A DNA stretch of 64,000 nt from Pythium myriotylum (lineage: Eukaryota; Oomycota; Peronosporomycetes; Pythiales; Pythiaceae), in NCBI GenBank assembly GCA_023091665.1, contig JALJCQ010000022.1:496001-560000 (forward strand). Direction: 5' to 3'. The notes below the pieces were generated by a model, which made no database searches, was not told the origin of the DNA, and saw nothing but the letters and a program-made list of their open reading frames with translations. Below, one piece after another: positions 48,300 to 56,433 of this stretch (position 1 is the first letter of the stretch; the number at the start of each line of letters is the position of its first letter). Made by a program: the position numbers and the translations under genes.

Positions 48300-51077
48300 T
48301 CAGGTCGACGACGGATCGTCGCTTGTGATCTTGGACTTCGAGTGCGGCTTGACGATCGCGAGGCCCGAGACTCGACGCGACTCGCCACTTTGCTTTGTCA
48401 CATTCTGTGACGCGTACTTGGAGCTGTCGGACGACGCCTCGACCTGCAAACGCGTGAACTTTGGGACGAGCATGAACGCCATCACCAACGCTGTGCACAC
48501 CAGCAACACACCCGCGAGAAACACGTAGAACGCAGCGGCAGCCATGTCCACGAGATACGCCAATGGCAAGATGACCAGGCAGCCGATCAAGACGATCACG
48601 CTGGATGCGAACATCCATATGGACTCTTGAAAGTCCGTGGAGACGTTGCGGACGAGGAAAGAGGCGTACAGTCCCATGAAGAGCACGATGGATTTCCAGA
48701 AGATGAGCAACGCGCTGTAGATGAAGGATTTTGAGGTGCACGAGATGCGGTCGACGTACCCACGAAACTCTCTCGCAGACGTTATCTTGACGGTTGGGTT
48801 TGGGAAGTCGACGGCGTACCATACGCCGACGATCACGACGTCCACGACTACAAGACCCAGTAGCACTTTGGCCATCATCGTCGCTGGGACGGTAGTTTTT
48901 TTGAAGGCGGTTTTCATGAAGACGCGGTACACACGCAGAGACTTGACGAAGAGGGATCCGAAGATGATGGTGAAGGCAGCGGCAGCAGACGCCGGTCGTG
49001 CACCACAGATTGCCTTGGTCGGTTCGCCAGCGTACAGCAATGCTGCGATACACATCATGATACCACCGACTACTACGAGTAGCAAGAACTCCCACTGGGA
49101 GCGTCGGATGATCGGTCGATCTCGGTACTTGATGATCAAGAGTACGGAGACGACGAGAATGCCCATGATGATGAGAGCGATGACGAGGATGGCGAAGAAC
49201 CCTGGTGCGTTGGTAGGCATGTAGTCGCAGTCGATGAGCACTTGTGTAGGGAGCGTTTCGCCGGCGGAGCATTCTAGAGACTTTGAGTGGTCGTCGGGGT
49301 CAGGGAGCAACCACCAGTACTTGACGGTGCGTTTGGCGGTTGTGTCGCACTCGGTGATGTTATACTTGTAGAACGACTCGTCACACGTCGGTTTCGCGTT
49401 GATCCAGCTCCGCCATCTGGACGGATCGCTCGTGATCCATGAACACTTTCTGCTTGTCTTCAAAGGCGGTGGCAGCGTTTGCTGGCCACCGTCGCAGTCG
49501 TAGGGGTTGGTTGAATCATCGGGGTTGGGGTTGTTCCACGCAAACTCAACCACGCGCTCACTGTCACTTACATTGTCTTGGTCACAGCCGCTCAACGTGT
49601 AGTACACATGGATATCAAACTGGCAAAGCGGCAAACGATCCAGCCACTTGGTCCACTCGTTGTAATTTGTCTTGATCCATGCACAAGCCGCTTCAAACGT
49701 TGGGTCGACTACCGTGCTGTCAGCTGCCTTCTCAGTGTACTTGCGAAGCAGGTCGTTGATCTGGAGTGGTGTGAGTGAGAACTTGTCTACCAGATTACCG
49801 ATGGGATTCCCTGTATCCTTTTGATTGTGGAGAACCCTCGCAGCGAACTTGACCAGACGCAATGGAGGCAGGTCGACGTCGAACGGGTTCTTGATCGACT
49901 TGTTGTACGCACCGCCGTACACTCCTGTGGCAGTCACTACGCGTTCGGGAATTGTCTGCGGCAGAAACACGCGCCGGAACGTATTGGGGTGCTGTACGTG
50001 AAACAAATCCGGCTCAAAATGATAGAACAAGACCGGGCGGTTGTTCTTGCTAGAGTCTAGCGCGAAGTCTTGGACGCCGCCCCATCCAATGAAGCAGAAG
50101 TACGTCGGGATGCCGATATTGTCGATCACGGCCTGGAGATACGCCGGGTCGTAGAACCACATCATCATTGCCACGACCATGCACTCTCCGCCGTTTGCCT
50201 CGCGCGCCTCGCAGGCAAGCGTCTTCGAGCACGAGTCCTTGCAGCCAAACACCCCGTCGTCGCAGTAGTGGCCGTCTGCAGGTGGTGGATAGAACCGTTT
50301 GTCATTCGTAAGCGACGATTTCGGCACCGACGTGATGATAGCTTCGTCGTAGACGCAACCTTTCCAGAAGTCGGCGTACAGCGGTGGGTTGTGTTTTGTC
50401 TTGTCCATCATGTCTTGAACGAACTTGACAGTCGTATATAGCCCCGAGCGGACCTCGTAGCCGTTGAGGCCGGCGACATATGACTCGTTCCGATACATGA
50501 GGTAAGACGGCTTGGCACCGGGGTCCCACACTTCCAAGTTCAAATGCACAGGCGTGCAGTGACCCAGTCCAACTGATGACATCCGCTCAGGGATTGGTCG
50601 CGTGTCGCCATCGAGATAGTGAGACACTTTGAAGCCGTACACCTCCGCCGCGATGATCGAGAACACGAGCGACGTCAGCGAGTGGCTCGTCCAGCCGTTC
50701 AGCTCCACAACAACCGTATTGTTGACCACGCCGACGTCCGTGACGACCCCTGAAGTTTCGTCCACGACCGCACCAAAGCCGTAGATAACCGACGTCGATG
50801 GTACACAATCCTGGCTAAACACACCTAGACGAGCAGTTCGAGGATCAACGACCGGGTAGATCGGATGGTGCAGTGCCGCGTGGAGAAACGGATTCTCGAG
50901 CCTGCCGAGATCATCGCGCGTCTTGCTATCAACACCGAGCGTCTTCTCCATGGATGCAACCCAGTCTTTCGTGAGGCAAGTCCCAAGAAAATGGTTGGGC
51001 GCCACCACTTTGGCCACTCCGAGTGGCGTGGCAAGCGCCAGCCTGACCGAGACGAAGCCCAAACAACCTCCAGCCAT
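48300..51077 (-). CDS. Class C (GABA-B-like) 7TM receptor with solute-binding ectodomain, copy 1
   Basis: 925 residues, one exon. A signal peptide (1-~22) leads into a ~590-residue ectodomain. This part reads like a type-2 (glycine-betaine/proline OpuAC-type) solute-binding fold: VVELNGWTSHSLTSLVFSII, EVYGFKVSHYL, LNLEVWDPGAKPSYLMY, with an added Cys-rich loop (HYCDDGVFGCKDSCSKTLAC). A membrane-proximal Cys/Trp-rich segment follows (WWLLPDPDDHSKSLECSAGE). Then come seven helices (about 630-880) with class C features: YRDRPIIRRSQWEFLLLVV, the conserved Cys in KAICGARP, and FGSLFVKSLRVYRVF. The tail is Ser/Lys-rich. It should be a plasma-membrane receptor coupled to G proteins. The ligand is unknown; a small quaternary amine or amino acid is inferred from fold only. 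It is the most divergent of the three paralogues. Confidence 0.85.
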   Translation of the reverse strand: MAGGCLGFVSVRLALATPLGVAKVVAPNHFLGTCLTKDWVASMEKTLGVDSKTRDDLGRLENPFLHAALHHPIYPVVDPRTARLGVFSQDCVPSTSVIYGFGAVVDETSGVVTDVGVVNNTVVVELNGWTSHSLTSLVFSIIAAEVYGFKVSHYLDGDTRPIPERMSSVGLGHCTPVHLNLEVWDPGAKPSYLMYRNESYVAGLNGYEVRSGLYTTVKFVQDMMDKTKHNPPLYADFWKGCVYDEAIITSVPKSSLTNDKRFYPPPADGHYCDDGVFGCKDSCSKTLACEAREANGGECMVVAMMMWFYDPAYLQAVIDNIGIPTYFCFIGWGGVQDFALDSSKNNRPVLFYHFEPDLFHVQHPNTFRRVFLPQTIPERVVTATGVYGGAYNKSIKNPFDVDLPPLRLVKFAARVLHNQKDTGNPIGNLVDKFSLTPLQINDLLRKYTEKAADSTVVDPTFEAACAWIKTNYNEWTKWLDRLPLCQFDIHVYYTLSGCDQDNVSDSERVVEFAWNNPNPDDSTNPYDCDGGQQTLPPPLKTSRKCSWITSDPSRWRSWINAKPTCDESFYKYNITECDTTAKRTVKYWWLLPDPDDHSKSLECSAGETLPTQVLIDCDYMPTNAPGFFAILVIALIIMGILVVSVLLIIKYRDRPIIRRSQWEFLLLVVVGGIMMCIAALLYAGEPTKAICGARPASAAAAFTIIFGSLFVKSLRVYRVFMKTAFKKTTVPATMMAKVLLGLVVVDVVIVGVWYAVDFPNPTVKITSAREFRGYVDRISCTSKSFIYSALLIFWKSIVLFMGLYASFLVRNVSTDFQESIWMFASSVIVLIGCLVILPLAYLVDMAAAAFYVFLAGVLLVCTALVMAFMLVPKFTRLQVEASSDSSKYASQNVTKQSGESRRVSGLAIVKPHSKSKITSDDPSST

Positions 51078-51097
51078 CAACTCGCGGATGTTATTGA

Positions 51098-51135
51098 GGG
51101 GGGAGGGGGGGGGGAGGGGGGGGGGGGGGGGGGGG
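51098..51135. repeat. Poly-G tract (G6-A-G10-A-G20)
   Basis: G runs of 6, 10 and 20 separated by single A, ending 21 bp from the start codon of receptor copy 1. On the transcribed gene's coding strand this is a C-rich leader. The plus strand could form G-quadruplexes. Confidence 0.9.
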
Positions 51136-51654
51136 CTGATTCTAGAATGGGGCCTTGAGGAACTCCACGCGATACTGAGTGAGCAGGAGTTGCGTCTACC
51201 CGGCTTCTGCCATGGGTTGTGGGCTGGCGACCATCACGTCTCAGTTGAGCCTTGGGAAGGTGAATACCTCGAAACTCCTACCCAAATCATAAGACAGTAT
51301 CCAGTACAAATATATCGTTTGGTCTCGTGCTCGCTCGCATGCGCGTAACCACTGCCCCCTTTGCTCCAACTGGACGAGAAGCTCGCAGTGAAGGACCGAT
51401 GAAGAGTCTCGAGCATGCCCAAAACCTGGCACTATGGGTTGGAACTCCGACGGAAACGGACATGGTCGTTCCACTCGATATTGCTTACTCTTATCACCTG
51501 GGCAGATCTTGCTCGTCAAACGCAATGATCTATTCGTATTCGTATTCGGAATATCTTGCCACGAGTCCCTTGATCATGGCGACGGGATGGCCTGCGTGAC
51601 GCTTCATTCTTCACGATCCTAAACCAGGATTAGCCTCTTCGGGCACTTTCAAGT

Positions 51655-52070
51655 CTAATGAATGTGATGAGCGTCCCATGTCCGGGAATACGGATGAGAA
51701 GGTCTATTTTCGTTCATGTTTCCAAATACCTTGTACCCGGGGCCAGGGCTGTCATTGTACGAGCCACTTGGGCATCCGGAGAAGCCACCATCGTGTGGAG
51801 TGCGTCCATCAGTCCAGTTGCGACAGGCGTCACCACCACTCATATTAAACTCTCCTCGTAGGACTTGAAGCCGCGCACGTCCTCCGTCTCCCCGCAGTTA
51901 AAGTTGTCGTGACCAACATCACCCTGCTCCGGCAACTCCGAGAGCTCAGACCGCCCTGCGCCCCGGACTCCGTAGGAGTTCACCGCTGGTGGCATCACCA
52001 ACGGCTGGCCCTCAACGTCATCAGTACGCCGGCCAACACCGCCGCCCTCCCCGCTCCACCTCTTGACGCT
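51655..52070 (-). pseudogene. Possible fragment of a secreted Cys-rich protein gene
   Basis: Two abutting minus-strand frames look protein-like: 52070-51840 (ending with NFNCGETEDVRGFKSYEESL) and 51843-51655 (starting MSGGDACRNWTDGRTPHDGG, SGCPSGSYNDSPGPGYK). They overlap by 4 bases in different frames. A GT donor (GTATTT) follows GYK. They could be exons of an unrecognised gene or decayed coding sequence. The family is not recognised. Confidence 0.3.
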
Positions 52071-52915
52071 TTACTCCAATCTTCAAGACTCACTTGCCAT
52101 CGACATGCGTCCGTGGTGGTCACTGGATAGCTCCGTTGAGCCTTAGCAGGTCGAACAGGCGAGCCCTCCAGGCTATTAGGATTCACTGAGTTTGCATCAA
52201 GTACTTATACCCGAACCTTCACAGCCGATGAATTTCTCCAATTTAACAAGAGGAAACTTAACGCTGTACGCATGGACCAGCTCACTGACCTTCTTTTCCA
52301 CGGAGACAGTTGCCCCCACGACTAAGTGTCCGGCACGGGCTTGGTCGAAGTAGCTGACGATGTTGTGGAATGGAAGACGATGAGTTGTGATATTTGGACG
52401 AATCGAATCCGACCGTAGTCGCGTGAACTCTGAAAAACACCATAAGATGAGCTCGCCGCATCCTCGAAAAACGCTCCGGTACTCGGGCCTTTAAAATTCC
52501 GACTTGAGCATCCTGAGCAAAATTCGGAAGAACCTGGAGTTGATGCGACTTCAACAAGGGCAGCTGTGAGTTTACTGTGACGAAATTTCCACCGGTTAGC
52601 CAACATTCACCATGAACTGATTGCCGAGTTCGGAGTTCTAAGACCTGGGAGCATTCGCACGTTCGAGCAACCTTACACAGAAGGCTCCGGATAGCGGACA
52701 CCCAATGTAAGCTCCCGTAATAAAAAAAAAGACTTGTACAGAAGACACCTGAACATCGTCTCCGTCAGGTCCGTCGTCTCGTACTTCAGCAATGAGTAGG
52801 CAAAGAACGAACGGAAGATAGTCGTCAACACAGCCTTAGGTTGCTCGCCTTGTTTATCCACGATAAATGCAACTGGGACCTTCACGCTCAAGTTTATTTG
52901 ACGTTGCTCAGAGCG

Positions 52916-53068
52916 TCAGATTCTGTGGCTGGCGCTCGTCGGCATCATCGTTTCGTCAAAGCAGATGACACCAACGGCTCCAATTGACACTTGCGAAACA
53001 TGGAAGCACTTCTCTCGCGGATAGATCGAGTCATCCATGTTCAAATGATGGTAGATTGCACCAGACAT
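52916..53068 (-). mobile_element. Possible DDE transposase remnant
   Basis: A 50-residue frame containing SIGAVGVICFDETMMPTSA, which recalls the first-acidic-residue region of piggyBac-type DDE transposases (F-D-E-x-M). It stops soon after, and further minus-strand pieces at 52673-52891 are in other frames. The call rests on one short motif. Confidence 0.25.
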
Positions 53069-53801
53069 CTTCTAGCAGTGGTAAAAGGATGTCGTCAATT
53101 GGAGCAATTGCTATCCAAACCATGAACTGAAGTGGTGTAAGAACACGAGGTATTTACTTCTAGCGTGTTTAATGGCAGATTTAACATCTCACCGAAAACG
53201 TCCGAACGTTGCCCAAGATTTTTCCCAGATCGGCAAGAAAGCTTTGCGCCCCATCCGGACTTGACCAATCTGGACCTCAACAGGTCTGCTTGCCGAACTT
53301 GGGGTCCTTCATCCGAGCGAGAGGTGAAACTGATGTCTGGATGAGCAGGGTATTTTTTTGTACAGTTCATTTTGTATAATGCCTTCAGGAAATGTTCCCT
53401 TCACACTGTGGCGTAGTCGACTTCCGACAGGTTTCTGCGCTTTGGACGTTGCAGGTTTCCTTGCCAGGGTTCCCTTCCAGTTCTCTTCCCGATAGAACGA
53501 TGAAGACAACGAGCGACCTGCGACTCCTCGGCCTAGAGCCGTGGCCACGTGAAGCAAGCCTCCAGGATCGATACAACTGCACGTTTGTGGAGGCTCCTCT
53601 CTGCCCCCACCGCGATCTTTTCCGACCGCGTTACGAACGCGCAAACCGCATGAACAGCACGAAGGTGGTAGTCGCTCTCATACGGAAAGTTCGTTTTCCG
53701 CTCACCCCCACCACGATGCTTTGCTTTGGTCTCAGATACTGCGCTGTTTCCCGCATTGTTGCCCTCGTCATGCCTCACGAAGCTACTGTGGCTCATCGAT
53801 C

Positions 53802-55049
53802 ATGGTCCGCGTCGACGTGCCCGCTGGTGGCCACAGGATTGCCGATCAAACCCACGTCTTTGCGAGATTTTGCACGAGTGACAACCATGAGAACCGCGTT
53901 GGGCGAGCTCTTCCGATTTTCAGTATCGTCTCCTCTATCCAATCGAGCGAAAACACCCACGGCGAGTGGATCCCAAGCCGTGTTGTAACGCGTGCAGATG
54001 ATTTTTGGATCTTTGAAGTGAACCCGAGTCGTCGGTGGTACTATTCGTGGTGTAGTGGCAAGACCAATGCGCAGCGGTTCTCCACACACAAGCTCGAGGT
54101 AGTCGTACTGGTAGAGGAACAAGGAATGTGTCGAGTAGTGGCACAGGTTGAGTCAACAACATTCACGATCACATCCTTCCGCCGCAGTATGGACTCCGCT
54201 CATTTCCCTGACGCAGACTCAACCAATGGAAACCATCTACGGGGACTATGGTTGTTGTCTTCCTCATACGAGACAAATCACCAGGGCTTCGTCAGATCAA
54301 ATGATTCACTGCCTATTACTGAGGTGGTCACATGTTACTCAATCTGCACATCACATCCATTTCCTGATATGCTCGGTCTCGTGTTCACAAGCATCCAGGA
54401 CCTGCCGCTGTCTTGCTTCAGCAACGCAGTGGAGTACTGGACGAGCTACCGAGTTGTTCCACCCCGATTCGTGCCGACAAGCGATGTGCGGTCTATCGTG
54501 GCCAACTTAATTTACCACCTGTTCTTCGATCGTGAGATCAGTGAATCACTTGACCTGCATGCTAGTGACGCAGCAAATGTGATCTCGGACGCTGCAGCAG
54601 TGCGAGGGGTCCACATACAGTGGCTTCAATGGTTACAAGGACGTGTTTATCGGTTCCTCATCAAGCACAGTACGACTTGGAACTCAGTGGTATCACTCGC
54701 CGCTCAAGGGCATCGAAGCAAGAGCGCCTTGTACCATCTTCATCCATTCAGCAGGGATAATTTCGCTGCGCGGGTGCGTATGAAGGTTGTAAATCAGGCG
54801 CTGAGAGTTCGCGATTATACTGGCACAAAAGTCACCGACCAATCACTAGCAGGCGTGTGGGTGAGCGAAAGCCGATCCACCGAAATCGTCCGGTTGAGCA
54901 ACGATTGGGAAGGCAAAAACGTCGTTCTTCCGTTGAGTGTGGACGATCTTCCCGTAACAGCAAGTATCGTGTTCCTCCAACAACTCGGGCGGATCTGTAT
55001 TCAGGTGTCAGGGCGTGAAGTAACAATATGGTCGCTTCAAACAAATTAA
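53802..55049 (+). CDS. Hypothetical protein, 415 residues
   Basis: A long open frame with an ATG at 53802 and no internal stop for 415 codons, which is unlikely by chance in this AT-richer region. It has a mixed, globular-type composition: a possible beta-rich N-terminal domain (DDFWIFEVNPSRRWYYSW, LEVVVLVEEQGMCRVVAQVE), helical middle and Val-rich C-terminus ending REVTIWSLQTN. No signal peptide or transmembrane segment is seen. I do not recognise a family. It sits alone between two receptor copies on the opposite strand. It could be a lineage-specific gene or part of a decayed element. Confidence 0.5.
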   Translation: MVRVDVPAGGHRIADQTHVFARFCTSDNHENRVGRALPIFSIVSSIQSSENTHGEWIPSRVVTRADDFWIFEVNPSRRWYYSWCSGKTNAQRFSTHKLEVVVLVEEQGMCRVVAQVESTTFTITSFRRSMDSAHFPDADSTNGNHLRGLWLLSSSYETNHQGFVRSNDSLPITEVVTCYSICTSHPFPDMLGLVFTSIQDLPLSCFSNAVEYWTSYRVVPPRFVPTSDVRSIVANLIYHLFFDREISESLDLHASDAANVISDAAAVRGVHIQWLQWLQGRVYRFLIKHSTTWNSVVSLAAQGHRSKSALYHLHPFSRDNFAARVRMKVVNQALRVRDYTGTKVTDQSLAGVWVSESRSTEIVRLSNDWEGKNVVLPLSVDDLPVTASIVFLQQLGRICIQVSGREVTIWSLQTN

Positions 55050-55674
55050 TTGATGTGATTAAATATTAAATTGCACTAAAACTCCACACAGGCTGCTATG
55101 TGTACGTAAGTTATTACAGTCACTCCCGACCAAAAAACGTGATTTTCGAAGTCGTCGGTAGTTTTGAGAGGAGTCTAGCTCTCGTCGTGTTTCAAGATAA
55201 ATCCGCGAGCCTTGGTTTTAGGCCATGCACATCAGTCTCAAAGCACGAGGTGGTCGTCATCTGGTGGAATGATGGCCTTGGGAGCAGTGTGCGCAGGCGA
55301 GAAGCGAACAATTTTAACTGTTGGCAGGTCCGCGATATGACCAGCGACAGACGCAGAGAATGCAATACTCGCTCGGCCTGAATGCCGCTAACGTTAGACA
55401 TGGAACTTTGTAGTGGAATAAAATCATTAACTGCTGGGTGCGCTATAATAAGCTGATCCCACTCGATTGTGGTGCAATATCATTTGCGCTATCCCTCACA
55501 ACTCGGAAAATCTCGAACGTAACAGCTTCGATGAGATGATGATGATGAATGTTGGAGTCTATTGTGTTACATTTGTGTGAACGGCGATAGCTGTATATGC
55601 AGGGGGGAAGGGGCGCTATGGCGCAGGGGCCAAATTTATAGTGAAGGCCCGCCACTGGAGGTAGTCACCTTGAA

Positions 55675-55689
55675 GGGGGGGGGGGGGGG
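55675..55689. repeat. G15 homopolymer
   Basis: Fifteen consecutive G on the plus strand in non-coding DNA. Confidence 0.85.
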
Positions 55690-55937
55690 TGGAGTCCGCG
55701 CCAGGGGCGGTCGGACGGGTGAAAAGTCTGGAGATCTCGTCTGAAATCTATCGTGACATTGGCTGCAAAGTAGTTATGATGAGATACATACTTCTCTGGA
55801 AAACGTCTCGAGAAAGAGGTATTTCTTCACCTGTTCAAGGTGCAAGAAAAGCATACAATAATGTGTGCTATCTTCACCGATACTTACTCTTGAACAGATG
55901 AGACACTTTTCACCTTGCTTCCATTCCCGGCACCGCG

Positions 55938-56433
55938 CTAATATACGCTACTCAAAACACCTTGACCACCGCCTGCACGTCGGTGCACGGTCCGAAGTCG
56001 CACAGTCTCACGCCATTCTCGAACCAGCTCTGCACGCTCAATCGGTTTCATACAGGCAAACACTTCTCCGGTTGTGGCAGGAATACCCCGAAACACTCGC
56101 AGACTCCCAATCAGTTGAGCTCGATCTTCCTGAAGATGCCATTGCCATCGATACGCACAGTCGGATAGACCCGGCGGTTCGCCTACCCAGTAACTACTCG
56201 ACCATGAGAACCACGTCATGTGAATAGACCCGCCATCTTCAATCCATCCGAAATAGTCACCAAAACATTGACCACCCAGCAACGACCCTGCCGTCATGCC
56301 GGACTCGCCATTGGGCAGGCTGTTGCAGCAGCGATGTGAGCCGTCTAGGACGAGTCGGCATCCTTTCGAGTTTCCAGAGGAGGAGTTGAAGCCCATCACG
56401 TTCCCGGCTTTCACGTAAAACAGCTTTGTCAAG
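55938..56433 (-). pseudogene. Possible coding fragment, Cys/Gly/Trp-rich
   Basis: Just downstream of receptor copy 2, one minus-strand frame stays open for ~165 codons and has extracellular-type composition (SKGCRLVLDGSHRCCNSLP, SLLGGQCFGDYFGWIEDGG, MTWFSWSSSYWVG). Other frames here are full of stops. There is no own start codon, so it is a fragment, an exon, or chance. Family is not recognised. Confidence 0.3.

Larger units (their letters stand above)
51078..53801. other. Long gene-poor spacer with transposon/pseudogene debris
   Basis: 2.7 kb upstream of receptor copy 1. It holds a poly-G tract (51098-51135), two overlapping minus-strand frames at 51655-52070 that look like fragments of a secreted Cys-rich protein, and a short frame at 52916-53068 (minus) with the words GVICFDETMMP that recall a DDE transposase core. 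Remaining frames are short and unconvincing. Confidence 0.5.
55050..56433. other. Gene-poor spacer with poly-G run
   Basis: 1.4 kb after the 415-residue frame and before the stop of receptor copy 2. It includes a G15 run (55675-55689) and a minus-strand protein-like frame (55938-56433). No gene was confirmed in the rest. Confidence 0.5.
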
